A DNA stretch of 64,000 nt, taken from contig JAFEKR010000006.1 in the NCBI GenBank assembly GCA_019022495.1, forward strand, positions 1,860,001-1,924,000. The letters are read 5' to 3'. The notes under the pieces are model-generated. The model saw nothing but the letters and a program-made list of their open reading frames with translations. It made no database searches and had not been told where the DNA came from. How positions within the stretch are numbered: the stretch's first letter is position 1; every line of letters begins with the position of its first letter. This stretch comes from Epichloe hybrida (Eukaryota; Ascomycota; Sordariomycetes; Hypocreales; Clavicipitaceae). Made by a program: the position numbers and the translations under genes. This document shows, one piece after another, positions 23,243 to 34,900 of the stretch.

Positions 23243-26200
23243 TCATTCCCCATCATCACCTCCCACATCCCGCCTCCTCCTCTTACTCCCACCCGCCTGC
23301 TCCCCAACATTGGCCCTCAACCTCTCCACCGCTGCCGCCATCCTCTTACTTCCCTTGGCCTTGTTCGCCCTGGGCGCAAACGCCTCCTTCGCTCCCGCGC
23401 CTGTGCCCCCGCCAAAGAACCTCGTGATGTTGCTCTGCGTCCCCTCGGCATCCCGTCTGTTCATGTCCCTTATCACAGGGACAAGAACCTCGTCTGTCCG
23501 CTCTTTGCTCCACCCTATCGTTGCCATGAGAAACCTCCGCAGCCCCTCCAGATCAGGCACGCCCCATTGGAACGGGTCCGCGGTACTGTCGACTTCGGGA
23601 TGCAGATACGCGTCGTACACGGCTTCGTTGGGGAACCCGGGTGGCAGGAATAGCTTGGTGGCTTGTGCCTTGCGGAATTTCTTGCGAAACGCAGACGACG
23701 AGTCTGCTTCTTTGGGACGCGACTGGGACTGAACAGATGTCCACCACTCGCGAAAGTGTTCTAGTCCTGACTTCCCTGGGAATTCAGACAGGATTTCGAC
23801 GGCGGTGACGGGTCCGACGCCCGGAAGTCCGTCTGTGTAGTCGGATCCAAGGAGTTGAGCAAGGGATATGAGTTGGTCTCGTGAGAGGGATAGTTCCTTC
23901 TCCAAGTCGCCGCCGATGTAGCATTCGACGAACTTGTTGCTGTTGAACATGTTCTTGTAGACGCGCGTTCCGCCAAAGAGGAACGTGTCCGAATCATCGG
24001 TGACGATGCCATCCACGATGCCCAGCCGCACGAGCTCGGCGCACTGTGCTTCCGCCTCCATCGGCGCAGTAATGTAGGGGATCCCAAAGAGTCGGAGCAG
24101 TGCTTGGCATTCCGTGATCATGACCTGCGTGACTTCGTCGGCATCACGACGGTCTTTCTTCTGCTGGTTGCGCAGCTGACGGAGTTCCTTTTCGTAGTCT
24201 TCGCGATTCTGTTGCGCCGGCTTGTTGTTTAATTCGCTGGCGAAGCGAGCGTGCTCTTCCGCTTCTTCGGCCATTTGAACCATGAGCTCTTCATCTTCCG
24301 GCTCGCTGAACTCTTCATACTCGAGCTCCGCAAAGTCGTCTTCCTCTTCGGCGATGGTGGCAGCATCATCTGCATTAGTTGTCATTTGAACGACTACTTG
24401 TGGCGGCGGCATGTCTTTTGTGTCATCGGCAGATTTGTTTCGTGGGAGTGATGCCGTTGCGGTTGCCTCTGCTGGCGGAACGTCTTCGAACATGGGCTCT
24501 GGAGACTCGGAATCCTTTTGGGCTTCAGGCTGTTCAGTAGACTGAGCATCTTGGGTTTCGTTGGCATCATCGAGAGTCGGTTCGGGAGATGGGCGAGATG
24601 ACGGGACATCCTGGGATACGGACCCCGGTGCCAGTGATGGGCTCTCTTGTCTGGCTCTCGTTTCCTCATTGTTCCTTGCTTCAGCGAACTCTTCTCGGCC
24701 CTGTGCCTGGTTCTGGTCCACGGAATCAAACTTTTTAGCAGCCGCGGAGGAAGGGGCTTCCACAATTTCCACATCGCTACCATCGTCCGACGAAGAGCCA
24801 ATCTCGATCGTTCGATCAAGCATCTCCCGCCGTCGCAGCCTTTGCTCCGCCTCCGCCTCCATCTTGTCCTCTGCATTGGTCTCCCGTTCATCATCCTGCT
24901 GCTTCTTCGCCAGATCTCTGATGTCTGTGTCGTCATCCAACCAAGGCGGTAGAGGCGCTATTTCATCTTCAGTTTGCCTATTCACCTCGAACCCGCCAGC
25001 CATGTCGTCCTCACCATCGGTCACGGCATCTTGCCCTGCGCCACTGGCTACCGCACCTGTCTCCTTAGGGCCTGATTTCTTGGCGAAAAGAGAGGATCCC
25101 CAGTCGAGCTTGGGAAATGGAAGCGGGCCATCGAATGGATTCTTTTTGTTCTCGGCAACAGGTTTGGGTTTAGCTCGCTGAACCACCGTCCTTGATTTTG
25201 ATAGAACAGCCTGCATGTCGTCATCACTGTCACTCTCACCAGCTGGCTTGTCGTTTTCTTCCTTGCGCTTGGGAACCGCAGCATTGGCTCTGTTGTTGAC
25301 AATGTGCGCTATCATGGAACCTCCCTTGCCGACAATCGGCCTCGGTACGTCCACGGCCTTTTGTTTCCATTCGGGCTGATCTACAGGCACGTCCTCGAAA
25401 ATTTCATCCTCCCCGCTTTCGGATTCGGTTTCCAGCTCGTGCTGGTTCCTGAGAGACAGGGCAATAGCTTTATTCAAGTCATCTTCTTCCTCGGGGTGAA
25501 AGCTTTCATCAGGCTTTGACTCGAGTAGAGCAATCGTCTCGCCCGTATTTCCATCCACAAAAAGAGAGTCCTCTCCGTCTTTTGCCGCTGAAGCATCATC
25601 CTTTCTCCCACCATAGTATTGCTGACGACGTTCAGCAATATCTCGCGCAGCTTGCGCGCTCGCATGTGCCGCATAGGCCTGCGGTTTAGGCAATCGATTC
25701 AAACCCTCGATGGGAATATCCTCAAAGTCGGCATCGTCCTCGTTGTCAACGTTCATCACCTCCTTCGACTGATACTGGACGTCGATTGCATCGACATCTA
25801 TTGGTCTGTGTGCTTCTCCGATATCTTTTTCCTTGCTCACGACTCCCAGCGCCCATCCACCCTCCACACCCTCATTCTTGACCAATATGTATTCGCGATC
25901 CTTTTCTCCGGCAACGCGAGAATTTACGCCAAGAGTCGAGTCTATGCCCGTCATACCAACTTCGTACATGAGTCTCTGCGTAAGATGGTTTCGTTCCTTG
26001 ACTCGCTCAATTTGAAACCTTGAAAAAGCCATACGATCTGGAAACATGTCGTCCAGTTGTTCCTTGCTGAGCCCCATTCTGAGTCGACTTCGCAACCTTG
26101 CAGCATTCAGTATGTTGTACCGATCCGGCGGCGGCAGGCTCTTGAAGAAATCGCCGTTGAAGTCGATTTTGCTAAAATCGTACAAGTTGACATCTTCGCC

Positions 26201-26833
26201 GTTATGGAACTGTCTAGCATATTCTTCCAGCTCCTCGACGCTCATGATTCTCGGATCATCCGGTTTCCCCATGGCCGCAATCCCGCCGTCCAGCTCAGGC
26301 AAATGATATGCATCCTGTTTGTGAAAGCGGCGAGATTGCATCTTCTCCTTCTGCGTCATGCCAACCTCATCTGCGTAAGCAATCTTGCTCTCGTCGGGTA
26401 CCTCTTCACGCTGAGCCAGCGCTTCTCTGGCTGCGAAATCCCCGTCGTCGCCTCTCTTGCGCCTCTCTTCCTCTTCGACCGCAATGCGCTGCATCTGCAC
26501 GGCCAGCAATTTCCCCGCCGTGCGGACGGCATCTTCTCTGCGACCCTCCCGTCTCCTCTGTCTCCTCTGTATAGTTGCTCGCTTCAAGGCGGGGGCACCA
26601 CCATCAAAGACAAAGACGGGTTGGATCCCGAACCATAAGAGCTTGCAGATGCGACGAAAGAACCCGACGACGTGGGAGTTTCGCAGCGCGTTGCCTTCTT
26701 TGTCACGCACGGCCTTGAGGAACTGGTAGATCCAAATGGAGGCATCCACAGCGAGTCGTTTGCGATTGAGCGTCGCCAGATTGGTCGGTCGAGCACAGGG
26801 CTGGACGACAGTCCAGAGACCGTTGACACCCAT
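23243..26833 (-). CDS. rad2: DNA repair endonuclease Rad2/XPG
   Basis: It cuts 3' of the lesion in nucleotide excision repair. The protein is 1196 aa in one exon, starting at MGVNGLW, the invariant N-terminus of the family. The XPG-N domain (about 1-100) has VDASIWIYQFLKAVRD and PVFVFDGGAPALK. Then comes the long acidic spacer that distinguishes Rad2 from FEN1 and binds TFIIH/RPA. The XPG-I domain (about 905-975) has GIPYITAPMEAEAQCAEL and VTDDSDTFLFGG. The helix-two-turn-helix LLGSDYTDGLPGVGPVTA is near 991-1008. A basic tail (SKRRRRD) is a likely nuclear signal. The open frame continues upstream past this ATG, but nothing there fits the family. Confidence 0.96.
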   Translation of the reverse strand: MGVNGLWTVVQPCARPTNLATLNRKRLAVDASIWIYQFLKAVRDKEGNALRNSHVVGFFRRICKLLWFGIQPVFVFDGGAPALKRATIQRRQRRREGRREDAVRTAGKLLAVQMQRIAVEEEERRKRGDDGDFAAREALAQREEVPDESKIAYADEVGMTQKEKMQSRRFHKQDAYHLPELDGGIAAMGKPDDPRIMSVEELEEYARQFHNGEDVNLYDFSKIDFNGDFFKSLPPPDRYNILNAARLRSRLRMGLSKEQLDDMFPDRMAFSRFQIERVKERNHLTQRLMYEVGMTGIDSTLGVNSRVAGEKDREYILVKNEGVEGGWALGVVSKEKDIGEAHRPIDVDAIDVQYQSKEVMNVDNEDDADFEDIPIEGLNRLPKPQAYAAHASAQAARDIAERRQQYYGGRKDDASAAKDGEDSLFVDGNTGETIALLESKPDESFHPEEEDDLNKAIALSLRNQHELETESESGEDEIFEDVPVDQPEWKQKAVDVPRPIVGKGGSMIAHIVNNRANAAVPKRKEENDKPAGESDSDDDMQAVLSKSRTVVQRAKPKPVAENKKNPFDGPLPFPKLDWGSSLFAKKSGPKETGAVASGAGQDAVTDGEDDMAGGFEVNRQTEDEIAPLPPWLDDDTDIRDLAKKQQDDERETNAEDKMEAEAEQRLRRREMLDRTIEIGSSSDDGSDVEIVEAPSSAAAKKFDSVDQNQAQGREEFAEARNNEETRARQESPSLAPGSVSQDVPSSRPSPEPTLDDANETQDAQSTEQPEAQKDSESPEPMFEDVPPAEATATASLPRNKSADDTKDMPPPQVVVQMTTNADDAATIAEEEDDFAELEYEEFSEPEDEELMVQMAEEAEEHARFASELNNKPAQQNREDYEKELRQLRNQQKKDRRDADEVTQVMITECQALLRLFGIPYITAPMEAEAQCAELVRLGIVDGIVTDDSDTFLFGGTRVYKNMFNSNKFVECYIGGDLEKELSLSRDQLISLAQLLGSDYTDGLPGVGPVTAVEILSEFPGKSGLEHFREWWTSVQSQSRPKEADSSSAFRKKFRKAQATKLFLPPGFPNEAVYDAYLHPEVDSTADPFQWGVPDLEGLRRFLMATIGWSKERTDEVLVPVIRDMNRRDAEGTQSNITRFFGGGTGAGAKEAFAPRANKAKGSKRMAAAVERLRANVGEQAGGSKRRRRDVGGDDGE

Positions 26834-27383
26834 GGTTGCGACGAACTTGGCCTGGCACTTGTTCTGGTGCGATTTGCGGCAGATGTGTTGTCTGCATGGT
26901 GTCAGGCGTGGATGGGACAGCTGTCTCTCATCATGAGTGAAGCGAGCCGCGGTCCTAATACATGAATGACAAGACGAAGAAGGCGTGCATGTAAAAAAGG
27001 AATGAGTAAATATGCAGTGACGCACTCGAGCTCGAAGGTGGGTCCATGACAGCCTATACGGACCACACTGTAGGTCACGACTTTGGCTGACTCGCCAGCT
27101 GATGAGGGATCGTTTCTGTACGAGTACGGAGTATTTTATTCGGTGATTGGATTTTGGAGGTTTATCCTTTATCCTGTTAAAAATAAAATGAAAAATGAAA
27201 CTAGACATCGCACTCAATGTTCTAAACCCTGATTGCCCTGAACACCGGTACTCAACCCAAGTTACACCCAAATCGATCATCCCGCCTGCAGCCCCATCAT
27301 CCCGATTCCCCTCCCCCCCACTCCACCCAAGACCCAAGAACCTCCCATCAAAAATCCATCCATTCGTTCCCGTTTTCCAAAGG
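26834..27383. promoter_or_regulatory. Divergent promoter, rad2 / naa38
   Basis: A 550-bp spacer between two ATGs on opposite strands. It contains a TACGGAGTA word at 27125 and a pyrimidine-rich stretch (27280-27370) just before the naa38 start, typical of fungal core promoters. No gene is seen. Confidence 0.55.
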
Positions 27384-27856
27384 ATGGACAAAGGCGAGGC
27401 CAAAGAGTACCTGTCCTCCCTGTTGAACAAGAACTTCCGCGTCTTCACCACCGACGGGCGCTTGTTCTGGGGAGCCTTCAAATGCACTGATCCGGTTCGT
27501 TCAAGACCCGACCCGACTTATGCCACTTCTGGAGAAAAAGAAAAGAAAAAAAAAGCCCTCGTTCGTCGTCCTCAACTGGGCTTTCCTTGCGCGCATACAT
27601 GATGACCGCGGTAGTCAGAGGGCTAATGACGGGGCTCGGACAGGACAAGAACATCGTACTAGCAAATACGTACGAGTACCGCCAACCTTCGGGCGTGGAG
27701 GCACAGCAAAGCTTGGCAGATGGCCCTGATGGCAGCGTGGCTTTAGATATGCCGTCTCGGTATCTAGGATTGGTAGTTGTTCCGGGGCATCATATTGTCA
27801 AGATGGAGTTGGAGGAGTTTGCTAGCCAGGTGAAGGCCAGTAGGGGCGTTGTTTGA
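27384..27856 (+). CDS. NatC auxiliary subunit Naa38 (LSMD1), Lsm fold
   Basis: Two exons, 27384-27494 and 27644-27856 (108 aa). The Sm1 part reads YLSSLLNKNFRVFTTDGRLF, then WGAFKCTDP; splicing adds DKNIVLANTYEYR, and the Sm2 part is YLGLVVVPGHHIVKMELEE. This is the LSMD1/Naa38 (yeast Mak31) pattern. With Naa30 and Naa35 it forms the NatC N-terminal acetyltransferase. The intron has an unusual donor (GTTCGT) but a good branch site (GGCTAATGAC) and acceptor. Another Lsm-type protein cannot be fully excluded, but the VVVPGHHIVKME signature favours Naa38. Confidence 0.85.
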
Positions 27857-28279
27857 GCTGCCAAAGATTCGAATGATAGATGATAGATATCAAGGATGAA
27901 CAATCGTCACAATGATTACGAAATGAGAACAAAACACAGTAAAGCACGTCGTGGTATTGATGAGCAAGAGTAATACTGCTAAGTGAAACTTCTCTCCGCT
28001 AGGGAAATCCAAGCCATTTAACGGACAGACAGGTCATCACCGTAATCCAAAAGAAAACAAAGAAAAAAAAAAACCCCCCCAAGAAAATTGGCCAGCAACT
28101 CCAAATGTTCCCGTCCAACCAGCAGCCCATCCCCAATCCGATTTTAAAAATTACTGTCATTACCACCGCTCGATCTTGTCATCGCTAGGCTGTCATCAGG
28201 CTTTTGTGGGCCAGAAATTTGTCATTTCGCTTTGCAGAATCCTTTTGTCCACACATGTTGGTTTTTCCAAGCGTGTCGA
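27857..28279. other. Convergent 3' region, naa38 / pil1
   Basis: It lies between two stop codons and contains a poly(A)-poly(C) tract at about 28060-28080. Nothing else is seen. Confidence 0.6.
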
Positions 28280-29627
28280 TTATCCAATAACAGTTTCCTT
28301 GGTTCGACCACGAGTCTCACCGTGCAGGTCGCTGGCAGCCTCCTCTTCCTCTTCATCCTCATCGCTGTCCTCGTGGTCGCGGCCGGTCCAGGAGCTGCTA
28401 TCGTTCAGAGGAGCGTCCTGGCCAGACAGATCATGGCCATCATTTCTGTTGCGAATGTTATTGCGGCGGCGCGTAGACAGAGTACGGGAGCGGGTGGAAA
28501 GTTTGGAGGAGACGGCAGCGTTGGAAGTGACCCAGTTGGTCAAGGCATCCTCGCAGTCCTGAATGATGGCCCTACTAGCCTCATAACCATCATAAGCCTG
28601 TCGGGTCTCGCCCGGGGTGACTGGTGTGTCGTCAATGAGCTCGAGAAGGTGCTTGCCGTAGCCAGCGATGATGGCGACCTTTTCGCAGTGCTCGCGGAGG
28701 GCATCGAACTGGTAGGTGTAGGCAGCCTTGACCTTCTCACGCGTAATGTTGGACAGTTGGGCCTCAGCCACAAGAGACTCGGCCTCAGCACGGACAAGCT
28801 CCTGCTCCAAGACGACAATCTTGGGAGAGTTGGGCTCCTTGTACTTGAGCTGGGCAATCTGGTCCGTGATCTTTTGCTTGCCTGTTCAAAAGTTAGCATC
28901 TTGAGTCAGAAAAGGAAAATATTGATGGGTCAATTGTTGCGGGTGACAATACGTACGGTCGCGACTGGGCTGAACGGAAGCCTCGATATTTCGAATACTC
29001 TTCATGGTGATGCGGTACTGGTCGTAGCGGTCGACGTACTGGTCCTCTAGCTCGCCAATCTCATACAGCAGAACGCCGAGCTTGTCAGTCACGTCAGAGA
29101 CGTCCTCGTCAGCGCCCTCGCCCCAGATGGAAAGTTGTTGCTACAGGGAGTATGATGTCAGCTCTTTATCATGAAATGGCTGCGCGGACCAATTCTCCGA
29201 TGTAGCACGTACAGCAACATCCATGCGCTCCTTGGCGACGGTCTCCAAGCTTCGCATCACGTTCTTCTCCATCTTGACCAACTGGGCAAGTTTCTTGGCC
29301 AGGTCGGGGCCAAAAGCACCACCGGCATTGCGGCGCAGAGCATGGCCTGAAATTCTCCTCGTTAGGGCTTGTTGCCGTCCTTTCCCAGCGTAGAAGAGCA
29401 GCAGTACATACCGATATTGCCCTTTCCGAAGAAGCGGCCGGTTTTGGTGGATGAGGGAGGGGGGGGAGGGCTCTGTCGGTCGCGTGAGTTAGCACCAAGT
29501 CTCGGAATGATAATCTTGTCAGACTGCCTGACAAGCCTTGATATTGCGCAGACGACCGCACGAAACATACCTGCAGCTGGGAGGCAGTGGGCGCACGGGT
29601 GGTGCGCATAGAATAGGTGCGATGCAT
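28280..29627 (-). CDS. Eisosome core BAR protein Pil1/Lsp1
   Basis: Five exons: 29627-29571, 29472-29412, 29346-29213, 29140-28957 and 28881-28280 (345 aa). Pil1/Lsp1 assemble into plasma-membrane furrows (eisosomes) and respond to sphingolipid bases. The start MHRTYSMRTTRAPTASQLQ is followed by KTGRFFGKGNIGHALRRNAG, then a BAR domain (about 50-260) with ERMDVAQQLSIWGEGADEDV and YRITMKSIRNIEASVQPSRD. The C-terminus is acidic (EDSDEDEEEEE). Every junction keeps phase. One exon is only 57 and one only 61 bases. A G/C-run sits at the second acceptor. Confidence 0.95.
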
Positions 29628-31909
29628 TCTGGCGGTGTGTGAGGGACGTCTTTTCCCCTGGAACTTGTTGGGTATTGAGGGGTTGGACAAGTGTTGGAAG
29701 GCTCAGGTGCGATTGGAAGTCGTGCAGGCCAAGCTCGGTGGTAAGAACGGATGGAAGAGAGGTATCAAGTAAAGACGCAGCTCACGGGCGAGGGAGGGCC
29801 GGGGACAAGTGGGTGGTTATATGGTGTAATTTGTTGCGGAGAGCAGCCCAGGAGGCTTTTGCTGGTGCCGGCGGTTTCTTCGGCGACGTCATCGTCTGGT
29901 GAGGGAACGCTTAAGTGGGCTGGGGTGGACTGGAGTGGACCGGTTGGCTTTGACTTTGAAGTACCGACTACATCCGAAGGCCTTTTCCCTCGCCGACACA
30001 AGCCGGCACATGGCTTGCCCGGCATGTACCGCTACATCTGACCACTCTCTGGCCACTTTGCACCCAAGCTCGATTTGTCTCGGGCTTCTCTGGCTCGGCA
30101 TTGAAACTAGCCGCCAAAAAGGACCAGACCCTTTGCCAATTGTGATCAGATCCAATTGTTGCGTCGGCGACGCCCTAGCCATGTGCAATGTGCCCAAGAC
30201 GTGTGACGGCCAGCTGTTTTGGGCATTGGGCAACTGGACTGTTGGCCATTGACTCTTTCTGTCCAGTTCGTTTTGCTGCCTTCCCACGCCTCAAACCTCC
30301 CGCGTCTTCCTAGTCCATTCCAGATTTCCAGATGCGGATGGACGGCCCCTCCAAGTTTCAGTCTGCCAAAGCATGACGGCGTCCCTTTCACGGCTTTCTG
30401 GTCTCTCAATGCCCCGTCCCCTTGACACTAGTACATTGCTAAGAACTCCTTCGTCCTAGTTTCGCCTTCCACAGCCACCCCGAGAGGAGGGAGATGCACA
30501 AGCATTGTCAGGTGGATTCTCATCATGGTTACTCGTCGTTGCCCTGACAAAAAAAGAATGGACGGAATCCTTGTTTGTATATTGGCTGTGATTACTTCAA
30601 AGACGGCGACACATTCAAGTGAGGGCGGCCATCCATAGGGCTTGGTCTTCTTTGTCGCTCCTTCTGCCTTCGCTTAGGCACATGATCACTCACAATGAGC
30701 TTTTCCCATTTTCCTCGGATTGATTTTTGCCTGTGTACCAAGGAAGGCTAGGTAGCTTGACTAGCTACAGATTTCCTACGGCTTGCCCATCTTTCCGATG
30801 ACAAACTCACTGAGCAAGCCACCCGGCCGTACCGTTCTGGCCGCCATGAGCCTATGACAGACTTCTAGGCAAGCCGGGATGCCGGGACTCTGGGCATCTG
30901 GTGTAGAAATCTGCCCCCTCCAGATGTATGTCAACGTCAGAGAGACGCCAGTCCCAGTCCCAAAATAAATCATGCCGCTCGAATACGGTCCCTGCCGGAT
31001 TGGCGCCCATACATGAATAAAGCGATGGGAAGTGGCGCGGCATGCAACAGGACAGGGCTTACAATCCTAGACATGGGATTACTGAGCTTGGGATTGTCGA
31101 GTGATGACGTCATGGGCGCACCGGAAGCACCGTGTTCCACTCTAGCGCATCACGTGAGTGAGTGACGCAACCTGCCTTGGCAGACAAGCACTATTAGCTG
31201 TGCCGCCGCCGTAATAACCTACGTTGGCTTACTGTGAAGTTTCGTGGGATAAATGGGATGGGTATGTCAGCAGATTTCAATGGACAATTTTGGTGCGCTC
31301 TAAGTGAATGCAGTCAAGCTCTTCGGCGCGAAGGGCGTTGACAATATCCGACCATCAATAAATATAAGCCCAGCTGCCCGCCCTGCAACCACGCTGCAAC
31401 CACGCCTCGATAGAAACTCTATTTCGGATCGGAGCCGAACGTGATTCGGATTTGTATACAGTACAAGATTACCTGCCCTGCGCGCACGTGACTAGCTAGT
31501 AGCTGTATGTAAGCCGCTGCGAACTGGGCCTGCCTCTGTGCACCTGACCTGTAATTCATTATAATTGGTTTATGTAACTTCTAGGACTCTAACTTTAAGC
31601 CATTATAATTGACACGCTACTTAAAAAATACGCGATTTTGGTGGAAATTCTGTGGAAATTCTGTTGGAATTACTGGGGACCCACTGTATGCGTGCTGCCT
31701 CCTGGAACCACCAACCACCAGCGTAGTATTCTCTCTCACGAAATGAATGGTACTCGCGCCACGGCCGTCACGATTTCCTGTCGTAGGCGCAGGCTGCCCG
31801 AGCCAGCTCCTTTTCAATGCCATTGGTATTGTTGTCCGCGAACAGGTGAAGGAGACGTCGCACGGAAGCGGTAATCGCAGGTCCAACTTTCCTCAACTCA
31901 TAAGCAGCC
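29628..31909. promoter_or_regulatory. 2.3-kb divergent intergenic region, pil1 / kmt6
   Basis: I see no gene. It contains a CRE-like TGACGTCA (about 31105), E-box-like CACGTG sites (31151 and 31485) and an 11-bp direct repeat CATTATAATTG (31557-31567 and 31601-31611). Next to the second copy is a repeated TGGAAATTCTG. The large size next to a chromatin regulator suggests long upstream control or unseen noncoding RNA, which is inference. Confidence 0.5.
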
Positions 31910-34900
31910 ATGACGGCTACCAGCTTCCCTAGCCCGCCGCCTCTTCTCCATCCTCATCATCATCCCGCCGGCCATAGAGACTTGCCGCCAGATGCTGACC
32001 GAAACCAGCTTGCACAAGCAGCGACTCTGCCATCTCGTCTCGGGGCCTTTGGCCCAATCAACCCGCCTCCAATGCGACGACAACAACCCGCACCCCCCAT
32101 CCCGAACCGCATCGAACGCTTCGCGACTCTCAGCCTCAAAACTGTACCGACTCTTCGGCTGGTAAACGGCAAGGCTGTCAACGAAAGGCCAGTACCGTCA
32201 CCCGCCTTTTCTGCAGGGCAAGGTCTTGCCATGAATATGCCTTCACAGTCGACCCCTCCGCGACCGGCGACACAACCCGCACCCGCAACAGAAGCCGCAG
32301 CGGTTCACGGAATGACTCCCAAGGCACAGACAGAGGCCAGTGTCGAATGGACCATGGACAAGATTGTTAATCAACTGCAAATCTGGCGACAGGATATGCG
32401 AGAGCGTCACTCTCTTTTAACTGGTTACATTCTAGAGTCCACCAAGCCTATCGATCGTCGCATCCACGAGGGCGCAGATCTATTTGCCAATATCCGGACA
32501 CCGGCAGTGACTGAGAAGAAGGAAAACACGATGAGAGCAAGTTCAAACAACATTTAAAAGCCAAGCGTGACCAACGAGAAGCACACTATGTGCCTATATG
32601 TACCAAAACAAACAAAGATCGAGTGCCATCATATAGGTTCCATCATGTGGAGATCAAGAAGAATATTTTAACCCCAAACACCATGCTCACATTTGTGCCA
32701 CATCTGAGGGATCTGGAGAGTTCTGAGGAGACCAAGTACAACCTCTGGCTCAAGGAGCTGGAGGATATCGATTTGAAATCCGGCTTCAAGCCCATGAACA
32801 GGGAGGACAAGCAGCAACTCACCATCCAAGGCGAGAGGGCTGCCACAGTATCGCTCTATCTGGACACATGGCTTGAAAGCCTGGCGATGCCTGGTTGCAC
32901 CAAGTCAGCCTTGATAAGTTACATGGCTGCCTGTGAACCCAGCAACGCTATTACACCCCGTCAAAAATCCGACATATTGCACTCTCAGGGTGTAGAGAAC
33001 ACGACACCGGGAGCTAACAAGGCCGCCAAGATGTTCACGGATGCCTTTCGACGTGTCTTCCGAGATACCCTGCCCGCTCCGAAACAAATCGACCTCCGTA
33101 GGGTGCTCATGCTGGACGAGTCCGTCGACAATATTATGGATTCGAAACCTATAGTCAAGGACGTGGCAAGTCTGGACGCTACAGGCCCTCATGGTTCCCA
33201 TGATGACGAAGACGAGGACGAATTGGCCGAAACAAACCTAGCAACCTATTGCATTCTGGGCTGTCTCATTTGCTACAGTCATTCCTGTGACCACGGCGAA
33301 TATGATAATAAGAACATGAAGCGCACCTTTTCGATATCATCTTGTTCTCATCTCTCTGATGTTTTGAAGGCTCGACGGAAAGGCAGAGCCAGTGATGTTG
33401 TCACCAACAAGATTTGTCGACGACGGTGCTATAGAAGAAGTGCTGATCATGTACGGATGCACTTACATCCGCGAACCTGGTCGGATGATGAAAGAATCGT
33501 ACTCCGATCACTCTTCACCACAGCAAGTCACAGTTCTTTCAAAGGCGACCCTATTTGTTTAGCAGCTGAATTTCTGGACCGTAGCTGTGACGAAGTCTTT
33601 GCAGAGTTTAAGTCGCTGGGAGTTACATTACCGCAGCCAGAACCATCCGAACTACGTCGCGTCAAGAACCTGTCCTGGTACGATCGTCGCCGCAAGGTTC
33701 TTCTTGGAGACTGGCAAGACCACACCATTACCCATGCCCACCAGCGTCGAGAGAATCTCGAACCTTGCTCGCACAATGGCCCCTGTGCACCACGACTATG
33801 TTCGTGTGTGGACGCTGGTGTTTTGTGCGAGAAGTTCTGTGGTTGTTCTGTCGAAGATTGTGCCTACAAATTCACGGGATGTGCTTGCCATTCACAGGGG
33901 CAGACTTGCCAGCAAAATAAAAAGGACAAGCCTTGCATTTGTGTGCAGCTGAATCGAGAATGCGATCCCCAACTATGTGGTTCGTGTGGCGTTTTAGAAC
34001 GTGCTGATCCTCTCAATGCCGATGACAGCGAGTTACATGCCACTGGATGCCGGAATTGTGACCTACAACGGGGCGTGGGAAAATCATTGCTGTTGGGTCA
34101 AAGCCAGCTCGAAGGTTGTGGCTACGGTCTCTTCACTGCCGAGGATATTGCTCAAGATCATTTCATTATCGAATATGTTGGGGAATTGATCACCCACGAT
34201 GAGGGTGTCCGACGCGAAGCTCGGCGCGGCGACGTATTCGACGAAAAGTCAAACGTCTCATACGTCTTCACGCTTTTGGAAAACGAAGGCATCTGGGTTG
34301 ACGCAGCCATCTATGGCAATCTAAGTCGCTACATCAACCACGCATCAGAGCATGACACGCGGGGATGCAATATCACCCCACGTATCCTCTACGTCAACGG
34401 AGAATACCGCATCAAATTCACGGCAATGCGTGATATCAAAGCTGGAGAGGAACTGTTTTTCAACTATGGCGAGAACTTTCCCAATCTTACCAAGAAACTG
34501 TTGGATGACAAGGCAGCCAGGAAGCCAGAGACCAAAGCAAAGGGTACACGGATACGGCGTTCCGAGGCCGAGAAGTTGGTTCCACGCAAAGCCACCAAAG
34601 TCGAAAGGAAGAGGGGGCCAGGGCGGCCAAGGGTCAAGCGAGACCTGCCACCTGGGTTTGCGCTGGACATGGATGCTGCGCGAGCTTCTACTTCACGGAA
34701 ACGAAAACGACGATTGGACGAAGATGAAGATGACAATGAAGAGTTCCATCCCGCCGCAGCACAACACGGGGCGACAGAAGGCGATGCGGATGAGTCTGGA
34801 CGAGGTTCCGAGGAAACCGGTTCAGCGTCGAGGCTGCGGCGAAGATTCACAAAGTACGGGGACCCAGACACGCCATTAAAGTGCATCGTGCTGCCCTCGA

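Noticed and set aside
26834..27487. Upstream extension of the rad2 frame
   Set aside because: The family start MGVNGLW is at 26833; the extension lacks homology and runs into the naa38 first exon.
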